Positions 37,501 to 48,957 of a stretch of 64,000 bases of DNA are shown here, piece after piece. Location: the NCBI RefSeq assembly GCF_022539315.1, contig NC_066333.1, forward strand, positions 3,286,001-3,350,000. Direction: 5' to 3'. The notes beneath the pieces were generated by a model. It was given only the letters and a program-made list of their open reading frames with translations, did not search any database and was not told the DNA's origin. The number at the start of each line of letters is the position of its first letter. The stretch's first letter is position 1. The translations under genes were made by a program, and so were the position numbers. The DNA comes from Serinus canaria (taxonomy: Eukaryota; Chordata; Aves; Passeriformes; Fringillidae).

Positions 37501-38595
37501 GATAGATGCTGTTTTGATTTTAAAACAACAAAAAGCACCCCTAAATTCCCCAATCCTATAAAAATCTAAACTATGGTTTGAGATTTAATGCATATCAAGG
37601 TGGGTTTTGTTGGTATGGTGTTTTTTTGTAGTGTGTTTTTATGATCTTGACTTTAGTAAAATGGTGTCTTACATTGATTTTTTTTTTTTTTTTAATGTAT
37701 GAGGGCTGGCTGGAGATTTGGTGGTGGGCTGCTTCATTTTAAATTAAAGGTGAGGTGAAATCTTAGCTGAGGAGGTTTCCTGTCGAGGTGCCCAGTCTGA
37801 ATTCAGCCCTGCATCCACCCAAGCTGGTGGCAATCCTGTGTCAGCTTCCTGGGCTCAGAACTGGGTGGCTTCAAACAGCAGCATAGCCTTTGGTTGCTGA
37901 CAGGAATAGAAAAAGAGCAACAAACACTGAATGAATTCTCAAATCTTTGTGCAAACACTGATTTTTATATGTAGTTGTGGAGTTCTTGCCTCCATTCAGC
38001 TCCTTTATGTGCCTCCGCTTCCGTGGGTTTTCCAAGGGTTTTGTTTGGTGAGTTATTTCAGCTGGGCATGGCTATCTCAGCAGATAAACCTGAAGCAGCT
38101 GGTTTAATGCAATTCTTGGGCTAATGGAAAGCCAATTTTGGCACTGCAGTCTGGGTGCTTTGAAGCCAGGGTGGGCATCCAGCTCTGGAATAAACTCCTC
38201 TTGGGAGGTGGCAGGAGTGCTGCTCACACCCATTGCTGTAGCAAGTGAATCAAGCCCCTGGGACTCTGTCTGAAGTTGTTTAAACAAATACTTGAAACCT
38301 TTCCATCTACTTTTACTAAAAGCTGGGCTTTTGAAAAGAAGCTCTGATTATTCACTAAGTTTCCCATCCATGGGTTTTGTTTAACTGCAGTGAGCCATAA
38401 GGACACTGATAACAGGGCATCAATTCCATGTTTTAGTTCTGAAACTGGTTCTGCTCTGCACCTCTTCAGTGTGTTGGCAGAACCTGACCCCTGTTTTCCT
38501 GTCTGTCAAATGAAGACAGTGGTGCTGTTCTGCTCAGCCCAGTTAGCAGGAGGTACTTGAATGCTGGGGTCTCTGGTGTCAAGATGACCCCAAGG
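34535..38595. other. Long non-coding stretch, no genes recognised
   Basis: About 4 kb with no supportable exon, RNA gene or recognised transposon. A run of about 19 T lies near 37676-37694. Sequence between 35.0 and 36.3 kb is pyrimidine-leaning and repeat-poor. Confidence 0.5.
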
Positions 38596-39172
38596 TGTCA
38601 GAAAGTCTCTTTTTTCCCAGCACCACAACCAAAGAAGAAGACAGGATTCCTTGGCTCTCCTTATGGTTGTTTATTTGCTCTTATCCATCACATTCTCTCT
38701 CTGCCCTGCTGAGCTCTGTCCAGCAGGTCAGGTTGTGGCACAGTCCCTGCCCTTGGGGTGCTGTTGGCTTTTTATACTAAGAACTAGGTGTGCTTTATTT
38801 ACAATAATTTTCAAATCCCTGTCACCTATGTCAGACAGTCTGTCTCTGCTCTAAACCAATCCAAGAGTGCCACCATCACAGCAGAAGATGGAGGACAAGA
38901 AGAAGAAGGACAGGACATGCCCAGATTCCTCCATCTTGCCTCTTGAACCCCCATTCTAAATCCCCAAAATTCTACATTTTCACCCTGTAACAAATTCACC
39001 ATCATTCTACTCAGACTCTTGTGGCTTGTAACTCCTCACACAAAGTTGGGAATTGTTTCCATGGGCTAAAATCAAAGGCACAGGTGTCTTTGACTCCATG
39101 CCAAGGTCTCTGAGCCCCTGCCAGGGTCTGGAATCACCCAGGGCAGCCAGAGCAATGTCCTGGGTTCTGACA
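38596..39172 (-). repeat. Family C solo LTR, minus orientation
   Basis: About 577 bp bounded by 'tgtcagaaag' and 'ggttctgaca', so the ends form the inverted repeat TGTCAGAA/TTCTGACA. It is homologous to 27243-27827. On the minus strand the TATAAAA box is at 38770-38776 and the AATAAA signal at 38670-38675, about 100 bp apart as in the other copy. Flanks (ccaagg and cttaaa) do not match, so no target-site duplication is visible. Confidence 0.88.
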
Positions 39173-40164
39173 CTTAAATATGTATTAAAAGATGGTAGCT
39201 GAAAAAGAAGCTTTTTAAAGTTTAGGTGTGCCTGCATGTCCTGTAGATAGTCAGGAGAGTTTGTGCTCTTGGTTTGAGTGGGAGTGTGACAGCCACGCCT
39301 TGCCATAGCAGGAGGGCTGGAATGAGGTGAGTTCTCTGCTTTCAGAGAGTTCTCTCAAATGCTGTTTTCTTTTAGGTGGTAAAGCTGATGGTTTGGGCAC
39401 TGAGAGCCTTGCCAGGCTCCCAGTAGGGGACTGATTCTTCACACAGCTTTGAGTGCACAGCCACTTAGTAACTTCCCAGGCTAAAATGCTTTCTCCCATC
39501 AAAAGCTTAGAGCTTTGTGTTGTTGTTTTTTTTTTTTTTTTTTTTTTTTTTCAAGAGACTCTGTGTAAGTGAGCTGGAAATATCATCAGTAGCTGTGATT
39601 CAAGTGAAATTCCTGCTGCTAATTGCACAGTCTTTTTGCTAAAGGTAGTAAATAGAAATCATTCATGGGTCCTTAGAGGCCTCAAAATCATTCAGTATTC
39701 AGGGTAAATATACCAGGGAGCTTCATAAGAGAATAATTTTAAAACAAAGCCTGGTCAGCTCTTTAATAATTTACTGATTGTGATAGGAAGGAGAATATCT
39801 AATAACCAGCAAGATTGGCTTTCAAGTAGAAAATAAATTAGTGTTAGAGGAGTGTTTTTTCAAAGAATCATAATTACTATTAGAGAAACATTTGGTTATC
39901 ATATCAGTGCTTGATTGCTTTACAAGCACTTGCAGAGGCAAAGGCACTTTATGTGATTGTTTAGGAAGCTGCAAAGACAGATTTATTCACATGGCATTTG
40001 TCTGAAACAGGGAGCTCTCAGCAGCCTTATCAAGTCCAGCCTTAAAATACTGTGAGTGGTGCACTGAAAGGTTTTTGTATCTGATGGCCACCTCTGCTCC
40101 CTGCTCTGCCATGGGACACTCCTGGACTCACAAAGATGCTCCAAGCACTGAAACAGCTCTCCTG
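39173..40164. other. Non-coding stretch with a long poly-T run
   Basis: No exon or recognised repeat apart from a homopolymer of about 26 T at 39526-39551, preceded by 'tgttgttg'. Confidence 0.55.
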
Positions 40165-40430
40165 TGAGGCCTGGGGTCACTCAGTCTGAAGAAGAGAAGG
40201 TTCCAGAAGACATCAGAGCCCCTCTGGTGTCTAAGGGGGCTCCAAGAGAGCTGGAGAGGGGCTCTGGAGGGACAGGACAAGGGGGAAGGGCTTAAACTGA
40301 AAGAAGTTAGATTTAGATTGAATATTGGGAAGGAATTCCTCCCTGGGAGGGTGGGCAGGCCCTGGCACAGGGTGCCCAGAGCAGCTGTGGCTGCCCCTGG
40401 ATCCCTGGCAGTGCCCAAGGCCAGGCTGGA
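40165..40430 (+). repeat. CR1 LINE fragment, 5' part of a copy split by an LTR
   Basis: Sense CR1: 'ggagaggggctctggaggga' region, 'aattcctccctgggagggtg', 'ggcaggccctggcacagggt' and 'gtgcccaaggccaggctgga'. The last CR1 word is interrupted at 40430. The continuation 'cagggcttggagcaccctgg' resumes at about 40732, after a family A LTR. The insertion therefore postdates the CR1 copy. Confidence 0.88.
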
Positions 40431-40727
40431 TGTGGCTGAGGACACTCCAGTGTCTCTAGAGACACGAAATAAAATGACACAGACAGTGAAACCTCCAGGG
40501 TAAAAAAAAGGACAGTTGAATTTCTGACTCCAACATTTGTAGATTTTCTAAAGTGCCAGTGGATTGGAGGGTGACAGTGCCACCTCTCCAACGACACTGG
40601 ACAAACCAACAGTCCATCAAATTTCTTCACCTCCATAAAAGAATGGAAAACAATAATTATTCACATAAAACTGCATAGAAAGTTTTTTTCAAGAATGTAA
40701 AAATCAGAAGGCTTAGAAAAACTTACA
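40431..40727 (-). repeat. Family A LTR inserted inside a CR1
   Basis: About 297 bp beginning 'tgtggctgagg' and ending 'aaaaacttaca', homologous to 1-272 (same orientation) and to the reverse complement of 613-895. The CR1 words on either side (…ccaggctgga | cagggcttgg…) join cleanly when it is removed apart from about four extra bases, so it is a true insertion. A duplication of 4 bp (tgga versus agaa) would need two mutations, so the duplication length is unresolved; the right end may be at 40733 instead. Confidence 0.8.
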
Positions 40728-40845
40728 AGAACAGGGCTTGGAGCACCCTGGGACAGTGGAAGGTGTCCCTGCCCATGGCAAGGGGATGGAATGAGATGAA
40801 CTCCAAGTTTCCTTCCAACCCAACCCATTCTGGGATTCTGTGACT
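40728..40845 (+). repeat. CR1 LINE fragment, 3' part of the split copy
   Basis: Resumes the CR1 broken at 40430: 'cagggcttggagcaccctgg', 'gacagtggaaggtgtccctg', 'cccatggcaaggggatggaa', 'ttccttccaacccaaccca', ending 'ttctgggattctgtgac'. Sense orientation. Confidence 0.88.
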
Positions 40846-41229
40846 TTGGCCAGCTGTCAGCTATTGAGTTTTATTTCTAAAAGCTGAATTTAGGATAGCC
40901 ATAGGAATTCAGTGGGGAATGCAGGCTTGCACAGAAAGGCAAGTCCTTGCTGTAGGATATCTTGCACGGGCTGATGGTGCTGACTATGGCCAACCCAGAC
41001 TGCAGCCTGCAGGAGAAGGTTAATGGGAAAAGAGGAATATGAGCAGTCCCTGCCTCCACCCCCCAGGCTTTGGGTCTGTTTGGGTCCAAGGGGCCCAAGG
41101 AGGTGGCCACTGAAATGGCAGGGCCAGGGGGGTTGTGAACTTGGCTTTATGGGAGGTTTCAGGCTCCTGAATAGTTCTCATTTCCCACAAGAACCATCAC
41201 GTGGGAAATGTAGAGATGTCACAGCATGA

Positions 41230-41500
41230 CAAAAAATGAACGACACTCACTCTGAGATGTCCAAGGTTAAGAAGGGCATGTTGATTTCCAGACCTCGATA
41301 TTTACAGAATTCCAAAAGTGACCATGGATTGGAGGATGACAGTGCCACCTCTCCAACCACACTGGTCAAACCAACAGTCCATCAGTTCTCTCCTCCTCCA
41401 GAAAGGAATGCAAAACATCATTATTTACATAAAAAGTGTGTGAGAAACTCCATTACAAAAATGGAAACATCAGCAGGCTTAGAAGAACTTCAGAGGAACA
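41230..41500 (-). repeat. Family A LTR-like repeat, diverged
   Basis: Matches the other family A copies through 'atggattggaggatgacagt', 'gccacctctccaaccacact', 'ccaacagtccatcagttctc' and 'acatcagcaggcttagaag'. It is more diverged than the copy at 40431. The boundary words 'cttcagaggaacagggtgac' resemble the right boundary at 40727-40735. No clear target-site duplication. Confidence 0.7.
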
Positions 41501-42454
41501 GGGTGACACAGAGGGGAGGCCTTGCACCCTTATGCAAGTGGTGAGGGTGTCTACAAATGTTAATTGTTCACCTAAACCCTTTTAGATGGACTGTGCCTTG
41601 GGATGGGATGTCAAAGGAGGAGGGAAAGTTGAGTTAAAGAGTGGAGGAATGGGTGGCTGGGGTTTTGTTTTCCACAAGCCCTTTGTCCCTAGCACCACCT
41701 TGGCCTGAGGAGGAGATTGCTCCTTTGCTCCCCAGGCTGCTGAAGCTCTGCTCTGTGACTCTGTGCTCCTGCCTCCTCTGCTAAAGACTGTTAATGACAC
41801 AGCACTGAGAGGAAAATATGGCCTTAATGAACCCTGATGAATGGCTATGTCTTAAAGAGGAATTAAGTGATATTTTTTTTTTGGGGGGGGAGAGTGAAGA
41901 TACATTAATTCTAATTACTTTTATTTTATGGCACTCTATATTTTTCCAAATAACTGATAAAGTTTATGCTTGGCTGTAACACTGCAGCAAATTCCTAGCA
42001 AAAATTATTTGCTATCATTACGTTACCTTATAAATTTCTCTGTAGATTTTATTAGATAAGCTTCGTGAGCAATCCATTAAAAATGGGGGTTGTGGAATTT
42101 GCAAGTTTTCCATGGAGTTTACTTGAAAACATCCAGGTTTTCCTGAATGAGCAGGGCATAATGGATGTGACTCTTTAGTCACAAGTCCTTGGCACATTGC
42201 AGGGGCTGGTGCTCTGTGGGCTGTGCAGGAAGAAGGAAGGTTTCCACCTCCTGCCAATGCTCAGCTGCTTCCTTCATGTGGGCTCCAATCCCCTGGGTAC
42301 AGCTCAGAGGACATAGGGGACAATTTATGGTTTACTCTGAGCTATTGCACCTCGTCATAACATTTAACAGAACTGGTTTGCTTTTAAAGTAATTCCTGAT
42401 GTTTGAGGCTTCCTGCACTTTCTGGAGAAGTTGCAATCACTGAATTGCTGAGGC
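41501..42454. other. Non-coding stretch, no genes recognised
   Basis: No exon or recognised repeat. A T9-G8-like junction ('tttttttttttggggggggag') lies at about 41873-41891. Confidence 0.5.
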
Positions 42455-42645
42455 TGAGGTGACCTTTAAAGGTCAGAAAGTCCAACTGTGCCACCACAGC
42501 AGCAGCAGCACCTTCAACTAATCCTCATCCTCAGAGCCACATCCACAGGGGTTTGGGGCACTTGCAGGGATGGTGATCCCCAAATTCCTGGGCGGCCCTT
42601 CCAGTGCCTGGTGACCCAACCAATGTAGAAAGTTTTCCTTCTGGG
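42455..42645 (-). repeat. CR1 LINE fragment, old
   Basis: Antisense CR1: 'gacctttaaaggtcagaaag', 'tccaactgtgccaccacagc' (with a short CAG run), 'ccacatccacaggggtttgg' and 'ggcggcccttccagtgcctg'. These correspond, diverged, to the reverse complement of CR1 upstream of its 3' end. It ends just before the G/T tract. Confidence 0.7.
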
Positions 42646-42680
42646 GTACTACACTATCCATGTAGTGACAGGTTTGGAAT

Positions 42681-43371
42681 TTTTTTGTTTGTTTGTTTGT
42701 TTTTGGGGGGAGGGGTTGGGGTTTTTTGAGTTTTATTTTGGTTTTCGGGGTGGTATTTTTTTTTTTATTATTTTTTTTGTTGTTTTATTTTTTAGGTTTT
42801 AAATTTTTAGGGTTTCTTTTGTTTGTTTTCTTTCTTTTCTTGATTTTTTGTGGGTTTTGTGAGTTTTTGTGGGGTTTTTTTTGGGTATTTTTTTATTTGG
42901 GGGTGTTTTTTGGTGGTGGTTTTGGGGTTTTGTTTGTGGTGGTTTTGGGTTTTTTTTTGGTGGCGGTTTTGGTTTTTTTTGGTGGCGGTTTTGGTGTTTT
43001 TTGGTGGCAGTTTTGGGTTTTTTGGTGGCGGTTTTGGTTTTTTTTTGGTGGCAGTTTTGGTTTTTTTGGTGGCAGTTTTGGTTTTTTTTGGTGGCAGTTT
43101 TGGGTTTTTTGGTGGCGGTTTTGGGTTTTTTGTGGCGGTTTTGTGGGGTTTTTATGGCGGTTTTGTGGGTTTTTTATGGCGGTTTTGTGGGTTTTTTTTT
43201 GTGGTGGTTGTGTTTTTTGTGGTGGTTGTGGTTTTTTTTGTGGTTGTTTGTGGTTTTTTTGTGGTGGTTTTTTTTGTTTGTTTGTTTGGGTTTTTTTTTT
43301 GTGGGGTTTTTTTTTTTTTTTTTGGTTTGGTTTGTTTTTTTTTTTTTGTTTTTTTTTTTTTTGGTGTGAAA
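42681..43371. repeat. G/T-only minisatellite, about 690 bp
   Basis: The plus strand is almost purely G and T. The core 42955-43195 contains about 11 tandem copies of a unit built around 'ggtggcggttttggtttttt' (variants 'ggcagtttt', 'atggcggttttgtgg'), period about 20-24 bp with variable T-run length. It is flanked by simpler T/G sequence and ends in long T-runs. Apparent long frames on plus (up to 232 codons of F, G, V, W) and lysine-rich frames on minus are products of composition, not genes. Related but shorter T/G sequence lies at 60262-60436. Confidence 0.92.
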
Positions 43372-43989
43372 TATACCTTGTAGCACCTTAGCTTCCCAAT
43401 CAGGATCCTGCAGAAGTGTCTGTGATCTGTCATACTGCCCTTGATGTATGTGAGGAAAAATTTACTTTCAGATATGCTAGCTGGAGTTAAACTTGTCATG
43501 GTTGTTTATTCTTCCTTCTACCCCCTAAAAAGAAATCAAGAGACTTCTGAAAGTTTTTAGAATTAGTCATTTTTTCATTCATGCTATTGCCTGTTCCAGA
43601 AGCTGGGCTTGGAGTAATCTTTAACTGGAATGCTCCCTTCTTCAGAGCTGTCAAATACAGCAGCTATTTCTGAATCCCAGTAGACACAAAGATAGAATAT
43701 CCCTTTCAGCTGTTCTGCTGAGGTTTCCTATTGCAAGAGGAATCTCTGAGTTAGGTAGCAACAAATTCATGTGCCCTGCCTGGAGGGGCTGTCCTGCTCC
43801 TTGTGGCCCTTGATTCCTCTTTCCCTGGCAGCATCCTCTGGAAAGCTGTGCAGAGCCCCTGCCTGATGATGCAAATGTCATCCAGATCCCACTTCACTGT
43901 GTTAATTCAGGTTAATTTTGTATCAAACAAAACCTGAGTGGAAGCTTTCAGTGAGAAAAGTGAGCACTTGAACTTGAGATGTGTCATGG

Positions 43990-44034
43990 TACATAATGGA
44001 ACTTGGGTGAAACAGGAATTTTACCTGCTCAGTG
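43990..44034 (+). repeat. Short direct repeat, copy 1
   Basis: The segment 'tacataatggaacttggg...ttacctgctcagtg' (about 45 bp) recurs 631 bp downstream at 44621-44665 with about 80-85% identity by eye. The pair may mark the ends of an unrecognised element or a local duplication. Confidence 0.6.
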
Positions 44035-44620
44035 AGCCCAGAGGGGGAACTGTGGGAATCCATAAAATCAGGGGGTTTTGGGAAAGCTGCAGAAGGCAGG
44101 CTCAGAGACAGCAGAGCTGTGATTGGAGCTATGCAGCAGCCATGAGATTGGTCAGCAGGAAAATTATGTCAGAAGTAGAAAAGCAAGGACAAATAGAACA
44201 ATGGTCTGTGTATTAATGCTTGTCTGGAATAACTCCCTAAGCTGCAGAAAAGTTTATCCAGGGAGATGTTGGGGAGGTCTAAGCCTAATAATGGAGCTCT
44301 GTGCATTGTGTTTGAGGGCTCACAAGCAGGTGTTGGATTTGAAATAAGCCAGCATTGTTTAACCAAAGGTACCTGTGCTTACAGTGGTGGGATGGAACCA
44401 CTGTCAGTGTGCTTTGGCTTGGTGTGATTGGTCAGAAAACTCATAAAGTGAGTTGTAACATTGAGTTCTTGGTCTGCAGCCTGGGATGTGAGCTGATGGC
44501 ATCTTCCCATTGCCATAATCATGGAATGAGAGTGATGCTGGGAAATCAAACAGCTCAAGGCACGTTCCCAGCAGTGCTGTCCTGTTTGGGATTTGTACAG
44601 AGACCCCTGGCAGTGAAATG

Positions 44621-44665
44621 TACACGATGGAACTTGGGTAAAACACCAGGTTTACCTGCTCAGTG
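44621..44665 (+). repeat. Short direct repeat, copy 2
   Basis: The partner of 43990-44034, reading 'tacacgatggaacttggg...ttacctgctcagtg'. Sequence between the two copies is not a recognised transposon. Confidence 0.6.
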
Positions 44666-47600
44666 CTTTGGAAACAGCTAAAAAGGATAGGATTAGTGGG
44701 GAAATATTCCATGCAGGGAAATGCACTTGAGCTCTCAGTGAGTCAGAAGGTGGCAGCAATGACACTGACATCCCTCTGTTGTGCTTTGCCTTGACAATAA
44801 CTTACAGCTGGCACTGCAAGAACTGCAAACTTTGGGTAATGGTGAAGAGCTCAGAGGGATCTTAAAAATATTGACTAAAAATAAAAGGTTGGCTAAGCAA
44901 TCTGTCTGTGCCCAGCCTGTCCTCTCATGGAGCAGCACAGTGCAAACTCAGCCATTCCTGCTGCTCAGAAAATCCTCTCTGCTCCTCCAAGGCCTGCTGT
45001 GGGTCTGCAGGGCTGCTGGCCCAGGCTGCCTTCAGGCTGGCTCTGATTTCTCTGTCCCTGCCATCTCAGGCTGCACATGAGAGCTTTCCCCACTGGGCAC
45101 CATCAGGTGTTTTCCAGAGGGAATATCCCCTCTCCCAGGGCAGGTTCCACCCACCCTGAGCCTGCAGCCAGCACCAGGAGCCAGGTGCTGCCCCTTCTGC
45201 TCTTCAGCCAGCTGTAGTGAAGCAGAGCCAGGCCAGCCAAACACTGGGTGTTACAGCTGTCTCTGGAATTTCATTAACTGTCATCCATCAATTCAGCTAC
45301 ACCCATGGAAAGTTGGGCTTTCTTTTAGAAAGGTGTTTATCAAGGTCCTCTGACTCTTATTCTGTTATATGGCAAGATAAAGTTTAAATACAAGATTTGC
45401 TGCTAATGAAGAGCAACTGCTGGGCTGTTTGACATTTTCAGACTGTTTTGATGCTGCCTCCTTGCTGTACTTTTCTATTTACATGTGTCTGCCTATGGTA
45501 TTAATAGAGTGCTTTTCCATGATCCAGCATTGTTCAAATAAACTGCTGGATCCAGGGCCTTTTGGCATTTCCCAGAAGGTGTCATTGTGCTTGTGTCGAA
45601 AGGTGAACTTGTATTTCTGAATAATTGATGGCTGGTAGTTAATTTCTTTATCTTCAGAAAGGAGGAAACTTATTAATGAGGATAATGCATGAGAGATCAA
45701 TGCCAACGTGTGTGACATCGATTCATGATTTCAACTTGTAACCAGGTTGGGAAAAGCAGCTGGGCTCTGTATTGGAGCACATAATTATCTGTAATTGTGC
45801 TGATTACTTGGTGGGGGTGGGAAAACAGCTAAGGCACCACTTAGAGGGTACAGAGAGCTGAGCAGAGGTCTTCTCCCTGATACTCACTGAGCTGGCTTGT
45901 TATTAACTCCTCAGTGGTGAAGTTTATGCACAGATGTGGTGTGGGTTTATTTTCCCTGTGGTGATGGCATGTCTGGATGTGCACACATATATCTACAAAA
46001 ATGGATGAATCTGCACCAAGAAGTGGAACTAGTACTAGAGAGACAGTTTGTTTCTAATAATAAAAAATTGTAATCAGGAAGGCAGATGGTGAAGTTGCAA
46101 ATGGTATCAGGAGAATGACCTGAGGTGTTAAGTTTTCTTTCTTTAACACCATGACAACAAAAGCTCAACAGATCATATTCTAGACCCAAACTTTCAGTGC
46201 ATAATATAAGGAAGTGAAAACTTTTAATCTACCCGTTGAAGTTTACCTAAAACTTTCACCCATCAATCCTGTTTTTAACCAGATGCTGCCTAATAGGAAG
46301 CTCTGTAATGAAAGCTGTAAGTTGTGTGAGTATTTATTTGTAGGTACATATTTACTGCTTGCCTCTGGGGAGAAAAGAGAGTTTTCTGTATTGAGCTGAC
46401 TGATCTTGGTGTGTATTGAACTTGTCAAAGCTGAGGTTCTCTTTAAGCACCCACAGGTGTGTGGAATGAAGCTTCTCCTGTACCTCTAGGACTCTGCCTA
46501 GAGCCAGACACGAGTGAGAGCTGTGTACCCTCAAAGAATCCCACAGAACTGCAAAAAAGATATTTTCCTACCCTTCAAAGAAAGCTCCTGGGCTGTGGAG
46601 TACTCATTTCCAGGAGAGGAGCTGTGGTGTCTGGAGCAGAGGCAGCCTGGCTGTGGTCTGTGAGTCAGCTTTCTGCTGGAGCTGTGGGATGCTGTACACA
46701 CTGCAGGGGACTGGAGGAGTTCCTCTAACTTCCCATTCCAGCCTGCTAGTGGGATTGGGTATTTACACACTAACTTTTTTGTTAAATACTTCAAAAACAT
46801 TTGTACTGATTTAGTTTTGTGAGCTGATCTTGTTTCATGTGTTTCCTTGATTAAATGCATCTGCTGTCCTAACGTGCCAGTGCCTTCAGTTGTTTAGCAT
46901 TTCATTTGCCCCACCACAAATAGTACAGATTGTCCCTGGAAACCAAAGAATTACATTTTTTTTGTCTCATCTGACCGAGTGAGGGAACAGTTTTACAGAG
47001 TCAAGAAGCCTCAAGCAACAAGCTCAAGAAAACTTCAGAGTATGTCAATGTTTTCTTTTTTAAGCCACTTGAGAGTTATTAGTAACAGCAAAATCAGCTA
47101 TGGCATTGCACACCAGGATGAGATCAGGCTTAGAGCTTTTCTTTACCATTTTCAGAAAATAATATCATGTAATACACACTAGCCTTGAAATGTAGATATC
47201 TAACAAATTCCTTTTGTAGGGGTTTTAATTCTTCATGCCAGCTCCAAAGCCACCTATTATAAAAGCTTTTGTGTGCATTACTGCTTTGTGAACACCTGAG
47301 TTGTAGAGCACAACTTGTCCCTGTCTTGCTTGATGGTTTATGAACCAACATTATGGCTCTGTTTGAATTTCAGGAGCTCCCTTAGCTGTAAATGAGTTAT
47401 ACTGATGGCATGGCTCTTTATTTTTAAATTACACATTCCTTATCTGCAGCATGTTTTCTCATTTCCCTTCCCCAGCCTTACAACTTCTTTTAATAGCTGG
47501 ATTTCATCCCACCACTATATATCTAGTCCTCAAAGATGTTGTTGTTTGTCTGGAAGACTATTTCAATCCTCCTGGGTTACAAATATCTATTGACTTTGCC

Positions 47601-48446
47601 ATTAGCTGAAATAATTTCAGACTTTGGGATTTTGTGCTTACATCTGCCTGATTTCAGTTTATCCTGCTCTTGCTGCAGTCATCCTGCATCTTATATTTTT
47701 TGTTTTCCTTTCTCAGAAGACTTTTTGAGCTCAGACAATCCTTCATAAGGTTTTAGCCAGATTTTAGTTCAGCCTAATGTTTGCCTTTGCACTATTTGAT
47801 GTCCAAGACAGTTGTCTCTGGTCAGGTTTTTTCCTAGATTCTTGCAGGCAATTTATTTCTAACCTTTCTTCTCTATTGAGATCTTCCCTCCCACCCTTCA
47901 CCTCGCCTATGATGCAGACTTGGTTTGAAAAGCTCCCCTGTAAGGAGTATTAAGTTTCTCTCCTTTTTGCTCCCTGAGCTCCTTGGACCTCAGGAAGTCA
48001 CTTAGTCGGCCAATTTTTTGTCATTCTGAACATGAATGCCAGACTTGCTCCTGTTTCTTCCCTTTTCTTTAGCTTATATGAAAACAACTTTATTTAGAGT
48101 TTGTTTTTTACAGCTGTTCTTTGCTACTGTTTTATTCACTTCTTACCAGCACCATCCCTGTGTTTCAAGACTTTCTGTTCTTATTGCCCAGGCAATTTGC
48201 ACTGATCTAAGAATTATTCCAGTGGTTTCTATGTCTGCTGTGCTGGCTGGATCCTTTCAGCTGCCTAGCAGATTATTTAGTGAGCTTTTCTTCTTGTTGT
48301 TCTGTTCTCTGCTCTCCCTTCATCTACAGTTGTAGTGGTTTGTGGTTGTCCTTGTGCTGAATGAAAGACAGAGGCATGCCTTAATTCCTGAAGTGATGCT
48401 GACACCTAAAGAGAGGGTCACACATCATTGATTTGGGGGAGTTTTA

Positions 48447-48615
48447 GGGCTGGGCATAGGATTTGGTTTCCCAGGGAAGCCGTGGCTGCCCCTGGATCCC
48501 TGGAAGTGTCTGAGGCCAGGCTTGGAGCACCCTGGGACAGTGGAAGGTGTCCCTGCCCATGGCAGGGGTGGCACTGCATGATCTGTAAGGTCCTTCCAAC
48601 CCAAACCTTTCTCTG
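48447..48615 (+). repeat. CR1 LINE 3' fragment
   Basis: Sense CR1 with a deletion. 'ccgtggctgcccctggatcc' is followed by 'gtctgaggccaggcttggag' (missing the 'ctggacaggg' piece), then 'caccctgggacagtggaagg', 'cccatggcaggggtggcact' and 'aaggtccttccaacccaaac'. Non-coding. Confidence 0.88.
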
Positions 48616-48764
48616 TTGAGATACAGGGACCTCTCAAGCTCATTTCTGGCTCAGGCTGTGAACAGCTGAGGGGAGTATTTGCTGCAAGCTGAGGCTGTCT
48701 CTGCTGGCTCCCAGGGTGGTGCTCCTGCAGTCAAGGACTGCAGTGTGCAATTCTTCAGTGGTTA

Positions 48765-48957
48765 CTCCAGAACCATAGCACAGTCCAGGATGGAAAAGAC
48801 CTTTAAGATCATTAACCCAGCAGTGCCAAGCCCACCACCAACCCATGACCCAAGTGCCACATCCACCTGCCTTTTAAATCCCCCAAGCCAACCTCCTTCA
48901 GTGAAGAAATTTCTGATTATCCCACCAGGCTGGCCCCTAAGAAACTTCCATACTCTG
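48765..48957 (-). repeat. CR1 LINE fragment
   Basis: Antisense CR1: 'ccaggatggaaaagaccttt', 'aagatcattaacccagcagt', 'ccacatccacctgcctttta' and 'gtgaagaaatttctgattat'. It runs directly into the family B LTR at 48958, which probably inserted into it. Confidence 0.75.

Larger units (their letters stand above)
43372..48444. other. Long non-coding stretch, no genes recognised
   Basis: About 5 kb without a supportable exon. It contains one pair of short direct repeats (43990-44034 and 44621-44665, listed separately). A pyrimidine-leaning, repeat-poor part lies at 47400-48350. Confidence 0.5.

Noticed and set aside
42693..43391. Plus-strand frames of 166-232 codons of F/G/V/W, and lysine-rich minus frames
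   Set aside because: They are simple translations of the G/T minisatellite; all three plus frames are open because stop codons need an A, which is almost absent here.
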